10,421 nt of DNA from JBEHWX01 sp048498995 (GTDB taxonomy: Bacteria > Bacteroidota > Ignavibacteria > OLB7). A program made the position numbers and the translations under genes. The stretch spans positions 1 through 10,421 of the forward strand of contig JBEHWX010000153.1 in the NCBI GenBank assembly GCA_048498995.1. The letters are read 5' to 3'. Below the pieces are notes generated by a model. That model saw only the letters and a program-made list of their open reading frames with translations, made no database searches and was not told where the DNA came from. Below are positions 1-8,298 of this stretch, piece after piece. The first letter of the stretch is position 1, and every line of letters starts with the position of its first letter.

Positions 1-169
1 GACTTGCCATGGCATCAATCGCGCACGCTAAAGACGTGCGGCTACCGGTGCGTCGTTTCGGGACTTGCCATGGCATCAATCGCGCACGCTAAAGACGTGC
101 GGCTACCGATGCGTCGTTTCGGGACTTGCCATGGCATCAATCGCGCACACTGAAGACGTGCGGTTACCG
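1..169. repeat. 61-bp tandem repeat, 2.75 copies
   Basis: Three head-to-tail copies begin at 1, 62 and 123, each opening with GACTTGCCATGGCATCAATC. Copies 1 and 2 are full length and differ at one base (unit position 48, G to A). Copy 3 keeps only the first 47 bases, with three changes, and then diverges into unrelated sequence. Each unit holds a perfect 10-bp palindrome (TGCCATGGCA, unit positions 5-14) and a hairpin CGCACG-N7-CGTGCG (unit positions 22-40). In copy 3 that stem loses one pair. The array touches the left edge of the window, so more copies may lie upstream. The short open frames across it, repeating a peptide like MPWHQSRTLKTCGYR, are products of the repeat and not genes. Function unknown. 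It resembles REP-like intergenic palindromic repeats more than a CRISPR, because there are no variable spacers. Confidence 0.9.
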
Positions 170-186
170 AGCAATCTCGTTCGTGC

Positions 187-208
187 GGGCGGCCCTCCGT
201 GGCCGCCC
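187..208. repeat. perfect 8-bp GC hairpin
   Basis: GGGCGGCC and GGCCGCCC form a perfect 8-bp stem around the 6-base loop CTCCGT. No T tract follows on either strand, so it is not a convincing intrinsic terminator. It could be an end-of-transcript structure for an upstream gene outside the window, or another dispersed palindrome next to the 61-bp repeats. Confidence 0.5.
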
Positions 209-353
209 TCCGGTTTCACGCTCGCCACCTTCTCCGCGTTCGTCTCCATCGTCTCACGGTACTTCCGCTCCGGCATCGCCACACGGCTTCGCATCTTCCG
301 CTCCTCTCATCTTCTCCGAGCATCGTTGCATCGTGATTGCGCTCCGCTTCTTC

Positions 354-383
354 TTGGAAACTGAGGGGGCGATCGCGTATCAT
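354..383 (+). promoter_or_regulatory. putative sigma70-type promoter for the ABC permease
   Basis: TTGGAA (354-359) is followed after 18 bases by TATCAT (378-383). The -10 box matches the housekeeping consensus at five of six positions and the -35 box at four of six. Transcription would start near 390, leaving a leader of about 80 bases before the permease ATG at 471. The -10 box lies within the left arm of the inverted repeat at 376-417. If real, the promoter is probably controlled by whatever binds or folds there. This is a motif reading only. Confidence 0.35.
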
Positions 384-417
384 CGCGCTCGAACGGCTCG
401 CCCGGCGCGATGATACG
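376..417. promoter_or_regulatory. 13-bp perfect inverted repeat, possible operator or leader stem-loop
   Basis: CGTATCATCGCGC (376-388) and GCGCGATGATACG (405-417) are exact reverse complements separated by 16 bases. The element sits 53 bases before the permease start and covers the putative -10 box and start point. It could be a repressor operator with two half-sites or a 5' leader hairpin. The half-site GTATCAT/ATGATAC recurs as an abutted 12-bp palindrome over the start codon of the OmpA-family gene (1604-1615). Confidence 0.55.
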
Positions 418-470
418 TCACGGTTGTCGGACCGGGGCGATGCGGCGGCGATCACCTGGAACCTGCCTGC

Positions 471-1265
471 ATGACATCACTCCGATCGTATATCGACCTG
501 CTTCGCGGCTACATGACGGTGAACTGGAGGAGCGCGCTCGAATACCGCGTGAACTTCATCTTCGAGATGTTCCTCTCGGTGCTCGAGGTCGGGATGTATC
601 TCTTCTACTGGAAGATGTTCTTCTCGATCTCCGGCGGCGTGCAGGGGACCACCTTCGAGCAGATCGCCGCGCTGGTCGCCTTCAACCATGTGATCTACGC
701 GGGCGCCGACATGCTGATGGGGAATCATGTGTGGGATACCGTGGACCTCATCATCACCGGACAGCTCGACGTGTTCCTGACCCAGCCGAAATCGCCGGTG
801 TTCCAGCTCTTCTTCTCCGGCGCGCAGCCGATGCGGGGCATTCAGGTGGTGGTGGGGACCATCCTCTATTTCAGCTTTCTTCCGCCGACGCTCTACCACG
901 TCGGCATGTATCTGTTCGGGTTCGTCGTCGGCGCGGCCATCTTCTCCTCCTGGGTCATCGCCATTCACTCGGTCACCTTCCTGCTCGGCAACTCAGTGGT
1001 GATCTACAAGCTGTTGTCGGTGATCCTTCACTTCGCCAAGAAGCCGGCGAACATCTTCTCCTTCGCGGTCCGCTTCGTGCTCTACACGGTGATCCCGGCG
1101 GCCTACCTCGGGTCGGTGCAGGCCGAACAGCTGGCCGCCCCGGATGCCCGGTGGATCGTGGGGCTCACGCTGCTGGCGATCGTCTCGCCGATCGCGGCCA
1201 CCAGGATCTTCCGCCGCGCGATGCGTCGCTACGAGAGCGGCAACCTGATCGGCGTCAGAATGTGA
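471..1265 (+). CDS. ABC-2-type transporter permease (ABC2_membrane_6 / COG3694-like)
   Basis: This 264-residue integral membrane protein is a permease subunit of an ABC exporter of the ABC-2 superfamily. Its length and layout fit the COG3694 group. Hydrophobic segments lie near residues 28-50, 62-82, 122-137, 143-170, 177-188 (short), 196-214 and 226-244, giving six or seven helices. An amphipathic, basic N-terminus precedes the first. The family-like loop 'QLDVFLTQPKSPVF' lies at 99-111, and the C-terminus ends in 'RRYESGNLIGVRM', resembling the YxSG ending common in this group. In other genomes such permeases are encoded with a second permease and an ATPase; neither is in this window, so partners must lie upstream or elsewhere. 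The substrate cannot be read from sequence. The ATG at 471 is chosen because it gives the family-typical start and no upstream in-frame ATG fits; its Shine-Dalgarno is weak. A GC-rich inverted repeat follows the stop without a T tract. Confidence 0.85.
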   Translation: MTSLRSYIDLLRGYMTVNWRSALEYRVNFIFEMFLSVLEVGMYLFYWKMFFSISGGVQGTTFEQIAALVAFNHVIYAGADMLMGNHVWDTVDLIITGQLDVFLTQPKSPVFQLFFSGAQPMRGIQVVVGTILYFSFLPPTLYHVGMYLFGFVVGAAIFSSWVIAIHSVTFLLGNSVVIYKLLSVILHFAKKPANIFSFAVRFVLYTVIPAAYLGSVQAEQLAAPDARWIVGLTLLAIVSPIAATRIFRRAMRRYESGNLIGVRM

Positions 1266-1378
1266 TCTCCCTGAAACGTGGGGAACGCCCCGCCCGGGGA
1301 TGCGTGCAACGGGCCGTCGGTCCCGGCCGACGTGAAAACGGCCGCCGGCATCGATCCGGCCATCGGGCAAGCGGGGTG

Positions 1379-1400
1379 CCGCGCACGTGCCGCGCACGTG
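1379..1400. repeat. 11-bp direct repeat with paired CACGTG palindromes
   Basis: CCGCGCACGTG occurs twice back to back (1379-1389 and 1390-1400). Each copy carries the palindrome GCACGTGC (1383-1390 and 1394-1401), so the two palindromes are exactly 11 bp apart, about one helical turn. A third, degenerate copy may be TGCAACGTG just after. The arrangement suits a dimeric DNA-binding protein on one face of the helix, but no regulator is known for it here. Confidence 0.5.
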
Positions 1401-1555
1401 CTGCAACGTGGCGAGGCATCGGGAAACGTGGGGGAGATGGGCGTGGATATCCTTGCGGATCTCCCTCGGGACTAACTCTTCCGTGGATCGCACCGTTCGA
1501 CGTCAGGGGAGGATGCTTCGAGGCGTCCTAGGGTACGGGGGGCTTTGGCCGAATC

Positions 1556-1587
1556 TTTGCATCGGCTGCTGTGGGTGATTACAGCTG
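1556..1587 (+). promoter_or_regulatory. possible Bacteroidota-type promoter for the OmpA-family gene
   Basis: TTTG (1556-1559) is followed after 20 bases by TACAGCTG (1580-1587). This partly fits the Bacteroidota housekeeping pattern TTTG-N19-21-TAnnTTTG: the TTTG, TA and final TG match, but two of the T positions do not. Read as a sigma70 promoter (TTGCAT-N17-TACAGC) it matches only half the bases. The implied 5' leader would be about 15-20 bases. Weak, but the best candidate before the gene. Confidence 0.25.
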
Positions 1588-1603
1588 GACACGAAACCAT
1601 GTA

Positions 1604-1615
1604 GTATCATGATAC
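1604..1615. promoter_or_regulatory. 12-bp palindrome GTATCATGATAC spanning the OmpA-family start codon
   Basis: GTATCATGATAC is a perfect palindrome centred on the start ATG (1609-1611). Its halves equal the inner arms (GTATCAT / ATGATAC) of the inverted repeat at 376-417 before the ABC permease. It could be an operator, or could hide the start codon in the transcript. It may also be coincidence in a 12-base site. Confidence 0.4.
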
Positions 1616-3777
1616 GATCGATACGTTCCTATGTACGCGGCGGAATTCGGGGAGGGCTGGCGGCCGCGGCCCTGCTGATGCTTGCCTCAGGCGGCGCGCT
1701 CCTGGCCCAGCAGAGCGAGGATGCGGACACGACCGCTCTGGGAAGCTTCGAGCCGGTGCGCCCCTCCTACTACGTCGGGCTCTTCGCCGGGCTCGGCCTG
1801 ATACATCACGAGGCGAACATCTCCCCGAGGGTCTTCTCCCGGAACGGCACCTTCCCGGCCGACGCGAACTATCGCGCCGGCGACGGGCTCGGGCTGGCCG
1901 GCGGACTCCTCTTCGAGCTGCCGCTGAGCACCTTCCTCTCGGTCGGCATCCGCGCCGGCTATCAGGACCGGAGCGCGCCGCTGGTGCAGCAGTACACCAA
2001 CAGCGCCGACGTCCGCGCCATCGATACCTCCCGACAGGGGGGGACGGTGGAGGGACGCCTGGAGTCGACGCTCCCGTACATCAACGGCACCCCGTATCTG
2101 AAGATCACCCCGCTCTCCTTCCCGCTCTACGCGATGATCGGGCCGACCGTGCTGGTGCCGCTCGGTCCGAGCTACACGGTCAACGAGACGGTGCTCTCGC
2201 CGCGCGGCGCCGTGTTCCGGAGCAATGGAAAGACGACCCGCCGCCTGGCCGGCGGCGACATGACCTCCGCGGCCACCGTCTTCGGCATGACCGCCGGCGT
2301 CGGTGTCGACCTGGCGCTCTCGGATCGCCTGGGGCTCTTCGTCGAGGGGAACTTTTCGCCTACGTTCAGCGACGTGATGCCGGTCAGCGGCGGAAGCTGG
2401 ACCACCAGCGCCCTGAGCGCCCTGGTCGGATTCCGGCTCGGCCTCGGCGGCCAGGCCGAGGAGCCGGTGGTGGCGCCTCCGCCGGTGCGCCCGCGCGATA
2501 CCACGCAGGTGGCCGTCCGTGCCGACAGCGCCTTCCGCGCCGGCGCGGTGACCCCTGGGGGGCTGGCCGACACGCTCACGATCGCCCCGCGCCGCGTCCG
2601 CGCCACCGAGGTGCACGCGCTGCTCCCCTACGTCTTCTTCGCGCGTGACTCGGCCGTGATCCCGGCCCGCTACGTCCAGTTCGACCGGAAGACCCGGACC
2701 GGATTCCAGCTCGAGCGGATCCAGCGCGGCAGCACGCTCGGCGTCTATTATCAACTGCTGAACGTGATCGGCCAGCGGATGCGCGACAACCGCCGCGCGA
2801 AACTGACCATCACGGGCTGCACCAGCGACCGGGAGCAGGGGGATACGGCTCTGTCGCGCCGGCGCGCCGAGGCGGTCCGTGATTACCTGGTGAACGTCTG
2901 GCGCGTCCGCGACAACCGGATCAACGTGGTGGCCCGGCTCCTGCCGGCCAATCCGTCGCTCAGCGAGGTCGAGCCGGCCGAGGGGGCGCTGGAGAACCAG
3001 CGGGTGGAGATCACCTCGGACGATTATGCGGTGGTGGCCCCGGTGATGCTCCCGGACACGTCGATCCTGGAGCCGGCCGGCACCATCCGCTTCCTTCCGT
3101 CGGCCAACGACACCACGCGCGCGGCCGAGTACTGGTCGCTCGACGTGAAGATCGGCGACTCGCTGGTGCGCGACGCGGTGACCGGCACCGGCCCGGTGCC
3201 GGCGCAGATCGATTACCCGATCGAGACCCGTCCGGACCTCGATATCAGGACGCCGGTGGAGGTCTCCTCCACGCTGGTGATCCGCGATACCTCCTACGCC
3301 GAGCTGGCCCAGGTCAGGAGCGAGCGTGTGGTGGTCCGCCAGCAGGGGCGGTTCGAGGAGGAGCGCGAGGTGGTCAACGGGCGGTACCTCGACCGGTACA
3401 ACCTTCTGCTGTTCAGCTTCGACAGCGCCGGGGTGTTCGACTTCAGCCAGCAGGCCACGGCGATCATGCAGAACCGGATCACGCAGAACTCGGTGGTGCG
3501 GGTCTACGGCCACACCGACCGGATCGGCCTGCCGACCTACAACAAGCAGCTTTCGCAGCGCCGGGCGGAGGTTGCCGCCAGCCTGCTGGGCGTTCAGCCG
3601 AAGGAAGTGGTCGGCATGGGTGAGAAGAATCTTCTGTACGACAACCAGTTCCCGGAGGGGCGCTACTACTGCCGGACGGTGACGGTGGAGATCGAAACGC
3701 CCACTTCCATGGCCTCGCAGCCGCGGGATGCCGGCCCCCTGAACGCCAAGCGTGGAGGGGCCGAGCGGAGCGAATAA
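1609..3777 (+). CDS. secreted outer-membrane protein with two OmpA-like peptidoglycan-binding domains
   Basis: This 722-residue protein has a basic N-terminus and hydrophobic stretch (residues 14-33), with likely signal cleavage after LLA (33/34). Residues about 52-280 alternate Gly/aromatic/hydrophobic strands, such as YYVGLFAGLGL and SALVGFRLGLG, as in OMP beta-barrels. A Pro-rich linker follows (286-300). OmpA-like domain 1 (about 335-470) starts with YVFFARDSAVIPARY and has LTITGCTSD (399-407), LSRRRAEAV (415-423) and NQRVEI (463-468). A beta-rich segment (480-575) follows. OmpA-like domain 2 (about 593-698) has VYGHTDRIG (632-640), LSQRRAEVA (648-656) and a terminal TVTVEIETP. Domain 2 keeps the Asp637 and Arg652 that bind diaminopimelate in OmpA/Pal proteins; domain 1 has Ser where the Asp is expected. 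The likely role is anchoring the outer membrane to peptidoglycan. ATG 1609 is the only start that preserves the signal peptide; no Shine-Dalgarno is visible and the start codon sits inside a palindrome. It appears to be monocistronic. Confidence 0.85.
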   Translation: MIRSIRSYVRGGIRGGLAAAALLMLASGGALLAQQSEDADTTALGSFEPVRPSYYVGLFAGLGLIHHEANISPRVFSRNGTFPADANYRAGDGLGLAGGLLFELPLSTFLSVGIRAGYQDRSAPLVQQYTNSADVRAIDTSRQGGTVEGRLESTLPYINGTPYLKITPLSFPLYAMIGPTVLVPLGPSYTVNETVLSPRGAVFRSNGKTTRRLAGGDMTSAATVFGMTAGVGVDLALSDRLGLFVEGNFSPTFSDVMPVSGGSWTTSALSALVGFRLGLGGQAEEPVVAPPPVRPRDTTQVAVRADSAFRAGAVTPGGLADTLTIAPRRVRATEVHALLPYVFFARDSAVIPARYVQFDRKTRTGFQLERIQRGSTLGVYYQLLNVIGQRMRDNRRAKLTITGCTSDREQGDTALSRRRAEAVRDYLVNVWRVRDNRINVVARLLPANPSLSEVEPAEGALENQRVEITSDDYAVVAPVMLPDTSILEPAGTIRFLPSANDTTRAAEYWSLDVKIGDSLVRDAVTGTGPVPAQIDYPIETRPDLDIRTPVEVSSTLVIRDTSYAELAQVRSERVVVRQQGRFEEEREVVNGRYLDRYNLLLFSFDSAGVFDFSQQATAIMQNRITQNSVVRVYGHTDRIGLPTYNKQLSQRRAEVAASLLGVQPKEVVGMGEKNLLYDNQFPEGRYYCRTVTVEIETPTSMASQPRDAGPLNAKRGGAERSE

Positions 3778-3785
3778 GGTGATTC

Positions 3786-3805
3786 CGGGCCATTCCGGGG
3801 GCCCG
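3786..3805 (+). terminator. hairpin just after the OmpA-family stop
   Basis: CGGGCC (3786-3791) pairs perfectly with GGCCCG (3800-3805) around an 8-base loop, starting eight bases after the stop codon. No T tract follows, so it is a weak terminator candidate or an mRNA 3'-end stabiliser. The stronger structure is at 3894-3943. Confidence 0.35.
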
Positions 3806-3893
3806 AAGTGACTCCGGGCATGACCCGACCGGGTGATCCGATGAGGTGATCCGTTCCCGGAAGGGGAGGGAGATTTCGGGGGAATCGCCCCCA

Positions 3894-3947
3894 GGCGCGA
3901 GGCAGGAGCGACCGGCACGGACCGGTCGCCCCTGCCTCGCGCCGTTT
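3894..3947 (+). terminator. long near-perfect hairpin, probable terminator between the OmpA-family gene and tilS
   Basis: Bases 3894-3915 pair with 3922-3943: 13 pairs, one A/C mismatch, then 8 pairs, closing on the 6-base loop CACGGA. The first arm begins GGCGCGAGGCAGG. Only GTTT follows, so the U-tract is short, but the stem is far longer than chance would give. It lies 73 bases before tilS and separates the two transcription units. It could also act as a processing or stability element. Confidence 0.6.
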
Positions 3948-4015
3948 CAGGGGGAAATCCAAGATGATCCGGGGGTGCTCAAATCCTCCGGCCTTGCGTA
4001 ATTTGGCGGCCTCTT

Positions 4016-5443
4016 ATGACTTCTACCTCAGTTGCACTCAGCACATACCTCCAGCGCATCCAACGGTACCTGCGCCGGCACGAAATGCTCCTCGGCGGCG
4101 AGCGCGTCCTGATCGCGGTCAGCGGCGGGATCGACTCGATGACCCTCCTCGATATCATCGTCCGTCTGGCGCCGATGTACCGGCTCCAGCTCGGCGTGGC
4201 CCATTTCGACCATGGGCTCCGGGGGGAGGAATCGCGCGAGGACGCGGCGTTCGTCGTCGACCAGGCCAAGCTGCGCGGGATCAAGAGCTATGTCGGCCAC
4301 GGGGACGTGAAGAAGTATGCCCAGGATCACAAGCTCTCGATCGAGGAGGCGGCCCGGAAATGCCGCTACGCCTTCCTCGAGCGGGTGGCCCGGAAGCATG
4401 GCTTCTCCGTCGTGATGACCGGCCACACGGCCAACGACAACGCGGAGACGCTTCTCATGAATCTTCTCCGTGGAACCGGCGTCAGCGGCCTTGCCGCGAT
4501 CCCGCCGGTGAGGATCCTCGCCAAGGGAGTCCTGCTTACCCGCCCCCTGCTCGGCATGGACCGGAAGGAGATCGAGAGCTACGCCGGCGAGGCGGAGTTC
4601 GAGTGGCGGAACGACTCCACCAACGCCTCGGCCAAGCACACCCGGAACCGGCTCCGCCACGAGCTGATGCCGGTGCTGGAGGGATACAACCCGAGCATCA
4701 TCGCCACGCTCAACTCCACCGCCGAGATCATGCGGGGGCTCGAGCAGTACCTCAGCCAGACGGTCGAGGTGGCGATGAAACGGGTGGTCACCGCCTCCGA
4801 TGGCGAGCGTGTCGAGATCAGCATCAATCACCTGAAGCACTACCTGCCGGCCATCCAGGCCGAGGTGATGCAGCGGGCGATCGCCAAGAGCTTCAATCTT
4901 CCCCCCTTCTCCTATGGCGCGGTCAACCGCGCGCTCGGGCTGATGTGGAAGGAGACCGGCTCGAAGGCCGAGCTCGGCGGCAGCATCAGCGCCGTGCGCG
5001 ACCGCGATACCCTCTGCATCCGCCGGGAGCTTCCGCCGCCCGAGGCGGTCGACAAGAAGTTCGATGCCGGACAGACCATCCAGGCCGGCCGGGTGCTCCT
5101 GAAGACCAAGCGGGTCGACCGCAGCCACGTCAAGCTCAACAAGAAGCCGACGCTCGAGTTCGTCGACATCTCCAAGCTCTCCGGCGGCCCCCTTACCGTC
5201 CGGAGCTGGCGCGACGGGGACCGGTTCCATCCGTTCGGGATGGAGGGGGAGAAGAAGATCAGCGATTACCTGATCGACCAGAAGGTGCCGCTGGACAAGA
5301 AGGCCGGCGTGCTCGTGGTCGCCGACGGCGAGCGGATCATCTGGGTCTGCGGCATGCGCCTGGACGAGCGCTTCAGGATCGAGGAGGGAACCGAGCAGGC
5401 GCTTCGGATGGAAATCGTCCCCGCCTCGGAGTTCGGCCAATAA
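4016..5443 (+). CDS. tilS: tRNA(Ile)-lysidine synthetase TilS
   Basis: TilS uses ATP and lysine to convert the wobble C34 of the CAU-anticodon tRNA-Ile to lysidine, so that it reads AUA as isoleucine and not as methionine. It is cytoplasmic and essential in most bacteria. The 475-residue protein has the N-type PP-loop SGGIDSM (36-42) for ATP, HFDHGLRG (63-70), GHTANDNAET (136-145) and RNDSTN (198-203). These are the usual signatures of the catalytic domain (about 30-215). A central tRNA-binding region follows. The C-terminal TilS domain (about 390-456) has LTVRSWRDGDRFHPFG and ends in GMRLDERFRI. Length is close to the long Bacillus-type form. ATG 4016 puts the PP-loop at the usual distance; no clear Shine-Dalgarno precedes it. 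hpt starts five bases after the stop, so the two are almost certainly cotranscribed. Confidence 0.95.
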   Translation: MTSTSVALSTYLQRIQRYLRRHEMLLGGERVLIAVSGGIDSMTLLDIIVRLAPMYRLQLGVAHFDHGLRGEESREDAAFVVDQAKLRGIKSYVGHGDVKKYAQDHKLSIEEAARKCRYAFLERVARKHGFSVVMTGHTANDNAETLLMNLLRGTGVSGLAAIPPVRILAKGVLLTRPLLGMDRKEIESYAGEAEFEWRNDSTNASAKHTRNRLRHELMPVLEGYNPSIIATLNSTAEIMRGLEQYLSQTVEVAMKRVVTASDGERVEISINHLKHYLPAIQAEVMQRAIAKSFNLPPFSYGAVNRALGLMWKETGSKAELGGSISAVRDRDTLCIRRELPPPEAVDKKFDAGQTIQAGRVLLKTKRVDRSHVKLNKKPTLEFVDISKLSGGPLTVRSWRDGDRFHPFGMEGEKKISDYLIDQKVPLDKKAGVLVVADGERIIWVCGMRLDERFRIEEGTEQALRMEIVPASEFGQ

Positions 5444-5448
5444 TTGCC

Positions 5449-6024
5449 ATGGGGAACCCGTTAATCGGAGCGGCGCGGGTGTCGGTCGCCGACCGGGAGT
5501 TCCGGTTGATGATCGGCGCCGCTCAGCTGGATGCCGAGATCGCCCGCGTGGCCGGGGAGCTCACCGAGCGCTACCGGGAGTCGAATCCCCTGGTGGTCTG
5601 CGTGCTCAACGGAGCGGCGATGTTCCATGCCGATCTGGTCCGCCGGATGCCGATTCAGATGGAGCTCGACTACCTCCGGGCCTCCAGCTACGGCGACCGG
5701 ATGGAAAGCTCCGGCGCGGTGAAATTGGCCGCCGAGGGGAGCACTCGGATCGAGGGACGAAACGTCATCCTTGTCGAGGATATCGTCGACACCGGCACGA
5801 CGGTGCGGCGTCTGCGGGAGTATTACCGGGAGCGGGGAGCCGGCTCGGTGGAAGTGGCCGCCCTGCTCTACAAGCCGGAGGCGGACCGATTCGGGGAGGC
5901 GCCGGAATACGCCGCCTTCAGGATTCCGAATCGATTCGTCGTCGGATTCGGCCTCGATTATCGACAGCAGGGAAGAAATCTTCCCGGCGTCTACGTTCTC
6001 GACGATGTCGGGAACGATTGTTGA
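5449..6024 (+). CDS. hpt: hypoxanthine(-guanine) phosphoribosyltransferase
   Basis: This enzyme salvages hypoxanthine, and usually guanine, by joining the base to PRPP to make IMP or GMP in the cytoplasm. The 191-residue protein carries the PRPP-binding loop ILVEDIVDTGTTV (107-119), with Glu110, Asp111 and the probable catalytic base Asp114. It also has SSYG (79-82) in the flexible loop that closes over the active site, LLYKP with Lys142 at the purine site, and GFGLDY (166-171) followed by GRNLPGVYVL. CVLNGAAMF (51-59) is the family's N-terminal strand-loop. The ATG at 5449 is five bases after tilS; a GGAG lies too far upstream (5428-5431) to decide the start, so translational coupling to tilS is likely. 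An in-frame ATG at codon 21 is a less likely alternative. The slightly long N-terminus is the only unusual feature. Confidence 0.93.
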   Translation: MGNPLIGAARVSVADREFRLMIGAAQLDAEIARVAGELTERYRESNPLVVCVLNGAAMFHADLVRRMPIQMELDYLRASSYGDRMESSGAVKLAAEGSTRIEGRNVILVEDIVDTGTTVRRLREYYRERGAGSVEVAALLYKPEADRFGEAPEYAAFRIPNRFVVGFGLDYRQQGRNLPGVYVLDDVGNDC

Positions 6025-6134
6025 GGGATGAGCCGGTAGATGCCTACTCCGGAGGCCTCGTGCAGATGCTTCCTGGCGGCAGACGCTTCTTGGCAACAGA
6101 ATTGGCTGGTTTAACGAAACGGTACATCACGTCG
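6025..6134. other. hpt-ftsH intergenic region, possible ftsH N-terminal extension
   Basis: This 110-base gap is open in the ftsH frame back to 6018. GGAGG (6051-6055) stands ten bases before an in-frame ATG at 6066, which would add 23 residues to FtsH. The stretch 6087-6120 is the most A+T-rich part and may hold a promoter, but no box pair is convincing. Confidence 0.45.
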
Positions 6135-8256
<2,122 letters not shown>

Positions 8257-8258
<2 letters not shown>

Positions 8259-8275
8259 TCCGGCTCAGCCGGATC
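8257..8275 (+). repeat. 9-bp inverted repeat at the ftsH stop
   Basis: GATCCGGCT and AGCCGGATC are exact complements around a single C, and the left arm overlaps the last two bases of the ftsH stop codon. In RNA this folds as an 8-bp stem with a 3-base loop. No T tract follows. It is the first of three stacked hairpins after ftsH. Confidence 0.55.
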
Positions 8276-8298
8276 CGGCTCTACCGAACCCGGGAAAT

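Larger units (their letters stand above)
170..470. other. non-coding region upstream of the ABC permease
   Basis: No convincing gene lies here. Short open frames on both strands have no recognisable domain, no ribosome binding site and low-complexity Arg/Ser-rich translations. From 209 to about 360 the + strand is pyrimidine-rich. The supported contents are a GC hairpin (187-208), a putative promoter (354-383) and a 13-bp inverted repeat (376-417), all described separately. Confidence 0.6.
1266..1608. other. 343-bp intergenic region with short repeats, no gene supported
   Basis: No protein gene is supported: open frames of about 65 residues have no domain and no plausible ribosome binding site. 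Several GC-rich foldable segments occur, for example CGTCGG/CCGACG at 1315-1332 and GCCGG/CCGGC around 1345-1361. The motif GAAACGTGGGG occurs at 1273-1283 and again at 1423-1433. An 11-bp direct repeat carrying CACGTG lies at 1379-1400. A possible promoter for the downstream OmpA-family gene is at 1556-1587. Confidence 0.6.

Noticed and set aside
1..169. Repeat array as a CRISPR
   Set aside because: The repeats are contiguous 61-bp units with no variable spacers, and no cas gene is in the window.
103..455. Short minus-strand open frames in the region before the ABC permease
   Set aside because: They have no domain and no ribosome binding site, and they partly read through the tandem repeats; composition is typical of chance frames in G+C-rich DNA.
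410..1531. Long + strand open frame overlapping the ABC permease
   Set aside because: Its translation is Arg/Gly/His-rich without a domain, while the other frame gives a coherent membrane protein.
1278..1578. Small + strand open frames between the permease and the OmpA-family gene
   Set aside because: They are 63-65 codons, without a ribosome binding site or domain, and run through repeat-rich GC sequence.
1687..3918. 743-codon minus-strand open frame opposite the OmpA-family gene
   Set aside because: It has an Arg/Gly/His-rich shadow composition; the + strand frame has a signal peptide and two OmpA domains.
4028..5440. 470-codon minus-strand frame opposite tilS
   Set aside because: It is a shadow frame caused by high G+C third positions; the + strand encodes all TilS motifs.
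3964..5448. Upstream 495 codons in frame with hpt, suggesting a large fusion protein
   Set aside because: This part only overlaps tilS in another frame and encodes no recognisable domain; hpt starts at 5449.
6090..6106. Sigma54-like promoter before ftsH
   Set aside because: TTGGCA with a second TTGG at roughly the right distance looks suggestive, but the essential GC of the -12 box is replaced by GG.
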